Source of the DNA: CAVSSX01 sp963730735 | GTDB lineage: Bacteria; Actinomycetota; Acidimicrobiia; Acidimicrobiales; RAAP-2 | DNA: 64,000 nt | Direction of reading: 5' to 3' | Assembly (NCBI GenBank): GCA_963730735.1 | Contig: CAVSSX010000012.1 | Coordinates: forward strand, 434,001 to 498,000 | Shown: positions 8,351 through 15,936 of the stretch, piece after piece | Layout of the letters: the number at the start of each line of letters is the position of its first letter | Numbering within the stretch: position 1 is the stretch's first letter | Notes under the pieces: generated by a model | Told to the model about the DNA's origin: nothing | What the model saw: the letters and a program-made list of their open reading frames with translations, nothing else | Database searches by the model: none | Made by a program: the position numbers and the translations under genes

Positions 8351-9508
8351 TCAGAGGGCGGCGGTGGCGTGCACCTGGTGCCCGCGTCGCTCGAGCTCGG
8401 GGATGACCTGCGTGCCCAGGAGCTCGATGCTGCGCAGCACCGACTCGTGGGGCAGCGAGCCGAACTGCATGTAACAGAGGAGCTGGTCCACGCCCGCCGC
8501 TTCGTAGCGCAGGATCTTCTCGAGGCACATCTCCGGCGTCCCGACGATGATCATGTCCTGGTCCTGGTACATCTTGATGTCGATCGGGTTCTCGGAGCTG
8601 AGCTTGAGGAGGGGGAAGAACACCTCCTGCTCCTCTTTGGGCAGGTTGGGCAGCTCCCACTCGAGCGTGAACTCGGCCAGGTGCCGGTACCACCACTCGA
8701 CCGACGACCACAGCCCGTAGTCGGCCGCCTGGTCCAGGTCGTCGCAGCAGTGGACCAGCGTGTAGGTGCCGACCCGGTTGTTGCGGACCCGGGTCAGCGG
8801 GGCCACGCCCTCGGCCTCGGCCTGTCGTTGGGCCTCCCGGTACACCCGGACGGTCTCGGCCGTGTCGGCGACGGGGCGGGTGATGGCCATGGACAGGAGG
8901 CCGAGACCCGACCGCCCGGCGCTCACGGCGCTCGGATCGCCGGCCGCCGCCTGCCACACCGGTGGATGGGGGTCCTGGAAGGGCTTCGGGGTCTGGACCC
9001 GTTCGGGGAAGGAGAAATTGGGGCTCTCGTAGCTGAAGCGCTCCTGCTCCCACATGGCCACGACGATCTCGATGGCCTCCCGCCACTGCTGGCGCGAGCT
9101 CTCGTCGGTCGGCACGCCGAAGGCCGCCTGCTCCATCGGCGTGGAGCGCCCGGTGCCCCACTCGACACGGCCCTTGGAAAGGATGTCGACGGTCGCCACC
9201 TTCTCCGCCACCCGCGCCGGATGGATGAAGCCGAACGGCATGAGGGTGACGCCGAACCCCAGCTTGATGTTCGTCGTCGACAGGGCCAGGCCCCCCAGGA
9301 TCGCCTCGGAGCAGGGTGACGCCGAGCGTCCCTCCCGGAAGTGGTGCTCGACCACCCAGACCGTGTTGAAGCCGAGCCGGTCGGCCAGCTGGATCTGCTC
9401 GATCCCCTCGGCGTAGGTCCGCTGCTCGGCGTCCCGCTGCCCGTAGGGGTGCGGGAGCACCCACGGCTTCACCTTCGGCTGGAACTCGTAGAGCAGGTCG
9501 AGACGCAC
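8351..9508 (-). CDS. LLM-class flavin-dependent oxidoreductase, long form
   Basis: 385 residues, complete. This is the longer bacterial-luciferase-like type. It opens with MRLDLLYEF, has a VVEHHFREG segment (about residues 52-60) typical of luciferase-alpha relatives, then GFGVTLMPFGFIHPARVAEKVATVDILSKGRVEWGTGRS and PHPPVWQAAAGDPSAV, the conserved cofactor-binding stretches. A long C-terminal insertion (WYRHLAEFTLEWELP) distinguishes it from the 280-residue F420 forms. It is first in a probable minus-strand operon with the small protein, SDR and second LLM, and divergent from another LLM at 9660. Likely a monooxygenase or F420-linked dehydrogenase of a degradative pathway. Confidence 0.85.
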   Translation of the reverse strand: MRLDLLYEFQPKVKPWVLPHPYGQRDAEQRTYAEGIEQIQLADRLGFNTVWVVEHHFREGRSASPCSEAILGGLALSTTNIKLGFGVTLMPFGFIHPARVAEKVATVDILSKGRVEWGTGRSTPMEQAAFGVPTDESSRQQWREAIEIVVAMWEQERFSYESPNFSFPERVQTPKPFQDPHPPVWQAAAGDPSAVSAGRSGLGLLSMAITRPVADTAETVRVYREAQRQAEAEGVAPLTRVRNNRVGTYTLVHCCDDLDQAADYGLWSSVEWWYRHLAEFTLEWELPNLPKEEQEVFFPLLKLSSENPIDIKMYQDQDMIIVGTPEMCLEKILRYEAAGVDQLLCYMQFGSLPHESVLRSIELLGTQVIPELERRGHQVHATAAL

Positions 9509-9659
9509 CGGCTACTCCCCCCTTTGGCGAGGCCGATCGGCGCCCCGTCCCCCGGTCGAAGTCTTCCACAGACCCGCCGCCGCGACCCGGGTCGCACGGG
9601 GCCGGGCGCCGGTTCGGTGTCGGCGGATATCGTGCTGGCGCGCACAGGGGGGTGAGCGG

Positions 9660-10505
9660 ATGAAGTTTGGGATCACCATGTTCCCGACCGATCGGGCGCT
9701 GAGCCCGATCCGGCTGGGCATCCTGGTCGAGGAGCTCGGCTTCGAGTCGCTGTTCCTTCCCGAACACACCCATGTCCCCGTCGACCGGGCGAGCGCCTAC
9801 CCCTCGGGGGGTGACCTCCCCGACGACTTCGCCCGCTTCTTCGACCCCCTCGAGTCGCTGGCCGCCGTGGCCGCCGTCACCACCGACCTCGTGCTCGGCA
9901 CGAGCACGCTGGTCGTCCCCGACCACGACCCGATCATGCTGGCCAAGCGGGTCTCGACCCTCGACCACCTGTGCGACGGTCGGCTGGTGCTCGGGGTCGG
10001 CGCCGGGTGGAACCTCGAGGAGATGGCCAACCACGGGGCCGACCCGGCCCGGCGGTTCGTCATCTTCCGGGAGCGGGTCGAGGCCATGAAGGAGATCTGG
10101 ACCCACGACGTCGCCCGCTACCAGGGTCAGTGCGTCCGGTTCGAGCCGCTCCAGCAGTGGCCCAAGCCCGTGCAACAGCCCCATCCGCCGGTGTTCGTCG
10201 GCGGGGCCGGGCCCACCACCGCCGAGCGGGTGCTCGCCTTCGGTGACGGCTGGATGGCCAGCGGGCGACACCTCGACGGCTCGGCCCTGGCCGACCGGAT
10301 CGTCGAACTGCAGGCGTTGGCGGCCGACCGTGGCCGGGCGCCGGTGCCGGTCATCTTCCACCAGGCCACGGCCGAGCCGGCGGCGATCGAGGGCTACCTC
10401 GGCATGGGCATCATGCGCTGCACCTTCCGGGTGGAGCCCGGCGACGAGGCCGACGTCCGCCGTCAGCTCGAGGACCTGGCCGCCATGCTCGCCCCGTTCC
10501 GCTGA
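9660..10505 (+). CDS. LLM-class F420-dependent oxidoreductase
   Basis: 281 residues, complete. MKFGITMFPTDRALSPIRLG begins the first barrel strand. FESLFLPEHTHVP (about residues 26-38), LVLGTSTLVVPDHDPIMLAKRVSTLDHL and the cofactor loop GRLVLGVGAGWNLEEM (about residues 107-122) are the conserved F420-dependent TIGR03619-like signatures. PHPPVFVGGAG is also present. No frameshift. A GGGGTGAGCGG ribosome binding region precedes the ATG. It is followed by an SDR 50 bases downstream; the two probably form a transcription unit. Substrate unknown. Confidence 0.85.
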   Translation: MKFGITMFPTDRALSPIRLGILVEELGFESLFLPEHTHVPVDRASAYPSGGDLPDDFARFFDPLESLAAVAAVTTDLVLGTSTLVVPDHDPIMLAKRVSTLDHLCDGRLVLGVGAGWNLEEMANHGADPARRFVIFRERVEAMKEIWTHDVARYQGQCVRFEPLQQWPKPVQQPHPPVFVGGAGPTTAERVLAFGDGWMASGRHLDGSALADRIVELQALAADRGRAPVPVIFHQATAEPAAIEGYLGMGIMRCTFRVEPGDEADVRRQLEDLAAMLAPFR

Positions 10506-10555
10506 GTCCGTCACCGATTACCCGATCCATCGCCACCAACCGCAAAGGGGACGAC

Positions 10556-11437
10556 ATGCCCGATCCACTCCCGCTGGCCGGCCAACGGGCCCTGGTGACC
10601 GGCGGCGCCGGAGGGCTCGGCAGCGCCTGCGCCCGCTGGTTGGCCCGCGACGGGGCGGCCGTGACCCTGATGGGTCGGACCGAGGCCAGCCTGGAGCAGG
10701 CGGCCGAGGGCATCCGCCAGGCGGTCGGGCCCGGGGCCGAGATCGAGTGTCACGTCGGCGACGGCACCCGGCGCGACGACGTCGAGGCGGCGGTGGCCCG
10801 GGCCGCCGGGCCCGAGGGCCGGCTCGACGTCTGCGTGCCGACCGTCGGTGGCGGCAGCATCGCGCCGCTCCTGCTGGTCGACGACGAGCTCATGCTGGCG
10901 GAGCTGCAGCGCAACATCGTGAGCGCGTTCCTGGCCATAAAGTTCTCCACCCCGCCCATGGCCGCCCACGGTGGCGGGGCCATCGTCTGCATCTCCTCGG
11001 ACGCCGCCACCATGTCCTGGCCGCACATGGCCGGCTACTGCGCCGGCAAGGCCGGGCTCGACGCCCTGGTCCGGGTGGCCGCCGACGAGCTGGGTCACCT
11101 CGGCGTCCGGGTCAACGCCGTCCGGCCCGGCCTGACCCGCACGGCCAGCAACAACGTGTCCCTCCTGTTCTCGGACCCCGAGATCGTCGCCGACTTCGTC
11201 CGCGAGAAGCCGCTCGGACGTACCGGGACGCCCGACGACATCGCCGCCGGCGTCCGCTTCCTGGCCGGACCCGAGTCCTCGTGGATCACCGGGCAGAGCC
11301 TGGCCATCGAAGGCGGCAACGAACTGCGCCGTGCCCCCTCGCTCGAGAAGGTGGCCCGCCTGCGGTGCGGCGACCCGGCCGTCGATGCCGCCCTGGCCGG
11401 TCGGATCCCCCCGCCGTCGGACCTCGGCACCGGCTGA
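10556..11437 (+). CDS. SDR family oxidoreductase
   Basis: 293 residues. Cofactor motif TGGAGGLG (residues 15-22), catalytic Ser in CISSDAATM (about 145-153) and YCAGK (161-165) make it a complete classical SDR. The loop VRPGLTRT follows as expected. An extra 35-residue C-terminal tail (APSLEKVARLRCGDPAVD to GTG) is longer than usual. AAAGGGGACGAC precedes the ATG as ribosome binding site. It probably shares a transcript with the LLM gene before it. Confidence 0.85.
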   Translation: MPDPLPLAGQRALVTGGAGGLGSACARWLARDGAAVTLMGRTEASLEQAAEGIRQAVGPGAEIECHVGDGTRRDDVEAAVARAAGPEGRLDVCVPTVGGGSIAPLLLVDDELMLAELQRNIVSAFLAIKFSTPPMAAHGGGAIVCISSDAATMSWPHMAGYCAGKAGLDALVRVAADELGHLGVRVNAVRPGLTRTASNNVSLLFSDPEIVADFVREKPLGRTGTPDDIAAGVRFLAGPESSWITGQSLAIEGGNELRRAPSLEKVARLRCGDPAVDAALAGRIPPPSDLGTG

Positions 11438-11601
11438 GGAGCCGGCCGGCGCCTCGGCTCGGCCCGACCGCCCGAGGTGGGAATTCGCCGTCGGGGCGAC
11501 GCCGGTACCGGGCAATGGCAAACTCAGGGCACAGGGGGGTCCGTCGGGCCCGAGGAGCAGTCGCACCCGAGCCGGGGCGACGCAGCGAAAGGGCGGTTCA
11601 C

Positions 11602-12546
11602 ATGCTTTCGGACGAGAGGATCCTCGTGACTGGCGCGGCCGGTCAGATCGCCTTTCCGATGGTCGAGTACCTGGCACGGGACAACGACGTCTGGGGCGTG
11701 GCGCGCTTCTCGAACCCCAACGACGCCAAGCGCCTGGAGGACGTCGGCGCCACAGCGGTGAAGATGGACCTCGGCGACCCCGACTTCTCCGAGCTGCCGG
11801 ACAACTTCACCTACGTGCTGCACCTGGTCATGTACAAGGGCATGGACGCCGACTACGACGCGGCCATGAAGGCCAACGCCGAGTCGGTCGGCTTCGTCCT
11901 GCACCACTGCCGCAACGCCAAGGGCGCCCTCGTGATGTCCACCCACTCGACCTACAAGGCCTGGGACGACCCCTGGCACGTCTTCAAAGAGACGGACCCG
12001 CTGGGCGACTGCTACTCCACGCACACGCCCACCTACTCGGTGACCAAGATCGGTGGCGAGGCGGTGGCCCGCACCTGCGCCCGGCTGTTCGACCTGCCGG
12101 TGACCATCGCCCGGATGAACGCCTCGTACGGCCCGACGGGCGGCCTGCCGACCTACAACATGGATGCCGTCATCGCCGGCCAGCCGGTGGTCACCCGGTG
12201 GGACCCCTGCCTCTACAGCCCGATCCACCAGGACGACATCAACGACCAGGTCGAGGCGCTGCTCGACGCCGCCTCGGTCCCGGCCACCATCGTGAACTGG
12301 GCCGGTGACGAGCCGGTCAGCGTCCAGGAGTGGTGCAAGTTCGTGGGGGCGGCCACCGGGAAACCGGCCACGGTCGAGGTCACCCCGATCCCCAACACGC
12401 TGCGGGGCTCGGTCGCCGACGACACCAAGCGGGCCAGCTTCACCGGCCCCTGCAAGGTCAACTGGCACGACGGGTTCATGGACGTGCTCACCAAGCGCCA
12501 CGGGGCCGACATCATCGTCCCGGGGTTCGACCCGAACGCCGCCTAG
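11602..12546 (+). CDS. NAD-dependent epimerase/dehydratase family protein
   Basis: 314 residues of the extended SDR type. It opens with ILVTGAAGQIAFPMVEYLA, the NAD-binding GxxGxxG-like motif. YSVTKIGGEAV (about residues 151-161) supplies the YxxxK catalytic pair. The C-terminal domain (SPIHQDDINDQVEALL, then VNWAGDEPVSVQEW) matches sugar or steroid epimerase/dehydratases. Substrate not predictable; nucleotide-sugar, cinnamoyl or sterol-like acceptors are all possible. The preceding 165 bases hold no gene. It is convergent with the LLM at 12609 and ends at a strong hairpin. Confidence 0.82.
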   Translation: MLSDERILVTGAAGQIAFPMVEYLARDNDVWGVARFSNPNDAKRLEDVGATAVKMDLGDPDFSELPDNFTYVLHLVMYKGMDADYDAAMKANAESVGFVLHHCRNAKGALVMSTHSTYKAWDDPWHVFKETDPLGDCYSTHTPTYSVTKIGGEAVARTCARLFDLPVTIARMNASYGPTGGLPTYNMDAVIAGQPVVTRWDPCLYSPIHQDDINDQVEALLDAASVPATIVNWAGDEPVSVQEWCKFVGAATGKPATVEVTPIPNTLRGSVADDTKRASFTGPCKVNWHDGFMDVLTKRHGADIIVPGFDPNAA

Positions 12547-12550
12547 GGAC

Positions 12551-12605
12551 GACGGCGACCGGCCGGGCCGCTCGTCATCGTCGACGGGGCCCGGCCGTCG
12601 CCGTC
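12551..12605. terminator. bidirectional hairpin between convergent genes
   Basis: Left arm 12551-12569 and right arm 12588-12605 pair over 18 bases with one bulged C, leaving an 18-base loop. It lies between the epimerase stop and the LLM stop, so it can serve both transcripts. No T-tract on either strand. Confidence 0.65.
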
Positions 12606-12608
12606 GGG

Positions 12609-13598
12609 TCAGGCGAGCGGAGCCAGCGTGAGCTCGGGCAGGACCCGGTCGGCGAACAGCTGCAGGCTCTCCCAGGCGACGTCGGGATCGATGCCCCCGA
12701 CCAGCGGCCGGAACGAGAGGGCGTCGTACTCGTTGGCCTGGGCGACGGCCTCGGCCGGGGTCAGCACGCGATACTGACCCGACGCCTTCAGTTCCTCAGC
12801 CGTGGTGATCGGCTCGAACATGGCCCCCTTGCGGCCGCCGGTCCACTCGGCGTACACGTTGGCGTCGTGGAGGAGGTTGCGCTCGATGGCCGCCCAGGTG
12901 CGCTCGGGGTCCTCGGTCACGGCCACCACCGCGCCCCCGTGCGTGGTCACCGCCCCGCCGGCGTCCTTGGGCTCGGGCTTGCCCAGCGCCTCGAGCTCCT
13001 GTAGGTAGATCTCGTAGAGCTTGGGGTGGATGGGGGCGTAGGCGTCGCCGATCCGGGCCGCCCGACGGGCGCTGGCCGGCGAGGCGCCGCCGACGATGAT
13101 CCGGGGCCGGGGACGCTGCGCCGGCCGCGGCAGGACCTGCACCGTCCGCCCCTCCCACTCGAACGGCTCACCGGTCCAGGCCTGCTGCAGGAACAGGATC
13201 GTGTCGTTCATCGCCTTGCCGCGGCCGTGGAGGTCGACCCCGTAGGTCTCGAATTCGATCTCGCGGTACCCGGTGCCGAGCATGACGTCGAGCCGACCGC
13301 CGGCCACGAGGTCGGCCACGGCGAGGTCCTCGGCCAGCCGCTGGGGTTGGTAGAAGGGCACCAGGAGGAGCGAGATGGCGATCCGCAGCCGCTTGGTCCG
13401 GGCCCCGATGGCCGTGGCCATCACCACCGGCGAGGGCAGGTACCCGTCCGGCGAGACGTGATGCTCGGGCACCACCACCTGATGGAACCCGACGCCGTCG
13501 CCCCATTCGCACTGGTCCAGGGCGGCGGCGTAGAGGTCGGTGGCCGGCGGGCCGAAGTCCGGGGCCCGCATGTCGTAGCTGAGGGACAGGTGCACCAT
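12609..13598 (-). CDS. LLM-class flavin-dependent oxidoreductase
   Basis: 329 residues, complete and unbroken. The luciferase-like barrel is shown by VVVPEHHVSPDGYLPSP (about residues 42-58), LVPFYQPQRLAEDLAVADLVAGGRLDVMLGTGYREIEF (cofactor-loop region, about 78-115) and PRIIVGGASPASARRAARIGD. The C-terminal end (LFADRVLPEL) is the usual last helix. It belongs to a different subgroup from the three LLM genes at 6.4-10.5 kb, so these are not recent duplicates. It stands alone on the minus strand, convergent with the epimerase and divergent from the MFS gene at 13741. Substrate unknown. Confidence 0.85.
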   Translation of the reverse strand: MVHLSLSYDMRAPDFGPPATDLYAAALDQCEWGDGVGFHQVVVPEHHVSPDGYLPSPVVMATAIGARTKRLRIAISLLLVPFYQPQRLAEDLAVADLVAGGRLDVMLGTGYREIEFETYGVDLHGRGKAMNDTILFLQQAWTGEPFEWEGRTVQVLPRPAQRPRPRIIVGGASPASARRAARIGDAYAPIHPKLYEIYLQELEALGKPEPKDAGGAVTTHGGAVVAVTEDPERTWAAIERNLLHDANVYAEWTGGRKGAMFEPITTAEELKASGQYRVLTPAEAVAQANEYDALSFRPLVGGIDPDVAWESLQLFADRVLPELTLAPLA

Positions 13599-13704
13599 GG
13601 CCCGGATGGTACCCGGGCGTCCCCGGCTCGGCTCGGGCGACGAGCGGGCTGTCCGGCCGCCGACGGGCCCGGGCCATCGGCCAGGGGACGCCGTCGGAAA
13701 TAAC

Positions 13705-13743
13705 TGGACAATTCACTCCGTTTAGAGTTATCTAAGCGGAGTG
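13705..13743 (+). promoter_or_regulatory. promoter plus 30-bp palindromic operator overlapping the MFS start
   Basis: Arms 13714-13726 and 13731-13743 are complementary at 12 of 13 positions around the spacer GTTA. The right arm includes the GTG start codon (13741-13743). TGGACA (13705-13710) and TATCTA (13730-13735) form a -35/-10 pair 19 bases apart, which would place transcription start at or very near the GTG, giving a leaderless mRNA. The TetR gene downstream of the pump is the likely ligand-responsive repressor. Function inferred. Confidence 0.6.
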
Positions 13744-15276
13744 AGCACTTCGGATATTTCGAGCGGACCGGACGCCGTGGACGCCCAGCTGGCGCCCGAG
13801 ACCGAGACCCGGTCCCACTACCAGGCGACGTTCACCGTCCTGGCGACCGCCGTGGCCGGGTACGCCCTGCTGCAGTCGCTGGTCGTGCCGGTGCTGCCGA
13901 CCATCCAGGCCGGCCTCCACACCTCCCAGAACACGGTGACGTGGGTGCTGACGGCATACCTGCTGTCGGCGTCGATCTTCACGCCGATCATGGGGCGCCT
14001 CGGCGACATGTTCGGCAAGGAACGGTTCCTGGTGCTGACGCTCGTCGCCCTGACGGTCGGATCGCTGCTCGCCGCGCTGGCCGGCTCGATCACGCATGAT
14101 GATCGTCGCCCGGGTGATCCAGGGGATCGGCGGCGGCGTGCTGCCCTTGTCGTTCGGCATCATTCGCGACGAGTTCCCGAAGGACAAGGTGACCGGTGCC
14201 GTCGGGATCATCGCCGCCCTGGCGGCGGCCGGTGCCGGTCTGGGCATCGTCCTCGCCGGCCCGATCGTCGATGCCCTCGACTACCACTGGCTGTTCTGGA
14301 TCCCGATGATCGTGCTCGGCGCACCGCCGTCGCCGCCCACCTGGTCGTCCCCGAGTCGGCGGTCCGCACGCCGGGCAAGATCAGCTGGCCGGCGGTCGTG
14401 CCTGCTGTCGGGGTGGTTGGTGGCCCTGATCCTCGGCATCAGCGAGGCGCCCACCTGGGGCTGGCGCTCGAGCATCGGTGCATCGGCCTGCTGATCGCCG
14501 CCGTCGTGCTCGGCGGTGCTCTGGGTCATGGTGGAGTCCCGCTCCGACCACCCGCTGATCGACATGAAGATGATGCGCATCCCGGCGGTGTGGACCACGA
14601 ACCTCGTCGCTCTGCTGCTTCGGGGTCGGCCATGTATGCCGTGTTCGCCTTCCTGCCCGAGTTCCTGCAGACCCCGACGTCGGCAGGCTACGGATTCGGC
14701 GCCAGCATCACCCGCTCCGGGCTGATCCTGCTGCCCGCTCAGCGCTGGTGATGTTCGCCTTCGGCATGCTCTCGGGCCGGCTGTCGAAGCGCTACGGCGC
14801 CAAAATGGTGCTGGCTGGCCGGCTCGGTCATCAGCATCGCCGACCTTCGTCCTGCTGACCGTCGCCACACGCTCGCAGTGGGAGATCCTGCTCGCGATGG
14901 TCATCGAAGGCGGCGGATTCGGGCTGGCCTTCGCCTCGATGTCGAACCTGGTCGTCGAAGCTGTCCCGCCCGACGCAGACCGGCGTGGCCAGCGGCATGA
15001 ACGCCAACATCCGCACCATCGGCGGCTCCATCGGTGCCGCCGTGATGAGCAGCATCGTCACGTCGCGGCGCGCACGCCGGGCGGCTCCCGCCCGAGGCCG
15101 GCTACACCCATGGGTTCGCCTTGCTGGCCGTCGTCGGCCTCGGCGCTGGCCGCCGCGCTCGCTGGCCGTCCCCCGGCGGGGCCGCCGGACGGCGCCGGGT
15201 CCGCCGAGGACCGATGCTCCACGCCGAACTGGGCCTGGTCGCCGGCGGGACACTCGCCGGCGACGAGGCGGAGTGA
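13741..15276 (+). pseudogene. MFS (DHA2-like) transporter broken by many frameshifts
   Basis: Roughly 510 codons. TM1-TM3 read cleanly (ATAVAGYALLQSLVVPVLPTIQ, then GRLGDMFGKERFLVLTLVALTVG, with motif A as GRLGDMFGKER). Beyond 14095 the frame changes at least seven times: VARVIQGIGGGVLPLSFG, GWLVALILGISEAPTWGW, MVESRSDHPLIDMKMM, YAVFAFLPEFLQ, ILLAMVIEGGGFGLAFA and GMNANIRTIGGSIGAAVMSS all lie in different frames, yet in the right order for one transporter. The first break is one extra C (ACGCATGATG for ACGATGATG). Either a decayed gene or poorly corrected sequence; order and content are fully preserved, which favours the latter. Followed by a TetR gene 9 bases on. Confidence 0.7.
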
Positions 15277-15285
15277 GGTGACGCC

Positions 15286-15908
15286 ATGAGACCACCGCAC
15301 CGGACCGCCCGCTGCGCCGCGACGCGGCAAGACAACCGCGACCGTTGCTCGCCGCGGCCAGCCGAGGTCTTCGATGCCCAGGGCCTCGACGCCAGCGTGG
15401 CCGACGTCGCCCGGGTCGCCGGTGTCGGCATGGGCACGCTCTACCGACGGTTCCCCACCAAAGAGGCGCTGATCGACGCGCTGGTGCACGAGGTCCTCGA
15501 GGCCCACGATCACGATGGCCAAGCGAGGCGGCCGCTGCTGCCCGACGGCACCGGTCTCGAAGCGTTCCTCGAGGCATCGGGCGCCTACCAGGCGGAGCAT
15601 CTCGGGCTGTCTGCCCGAGCTGTGGGACACCGACCACGAGATGGTCCGGACGGCCCGCGAACTCATCGCCGACCTGCTGCCGAACGCCAAGGAGCACGGC
15701 CGGGTGCGAACCGACCTCACCAGCACCGACCTCACCATGGCGATGTGGTCGCTCCGGGGGGTCGCTGGAGACCAGTCGGCGTCGGCGCCCGACGCCTGGC
15801 GGCGGTACCTCGACCTGCTCATCGCCGGCATGCGCCCGACGCGACGTGGCCCTGCCGCACGCCCCGCTCACCCAGCGCCAGGTCGACCGGATCCTCGCCC
15901 ACCCGTAA
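15286..15908 (+). pseudogene. TetR family repressor broken by frameshifts
   Basis: About 205 codons in several frames. The helix-turn-helix region is clear and unbroken: VFDAQGLDASVADVARVAGV then GMGTLYRRFPTKEALIDALVHEVLEAH. Breaks lie near 15345 (before VFDAQG), about 15530-15615, and about 15840. The C-terminal pieces are MVRTARELIADLLPNAKEHGRV, WSLRGVAGD-like, then LPHAPLTQRQVDRILAHP, in the next frame ending at the TAA. A good ribosome binding site (GGAGTGAGGTG) sits between the MFS stop and the ATG. The palindrome at 13714-13743 is its probable target. Same uncertainty, decay versus sequence error, as the MFS gene. Confidence 0.7.
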
Positions 15909-15936
15909 CCGACGTCGCCGCACGCTCGGGGATCCG

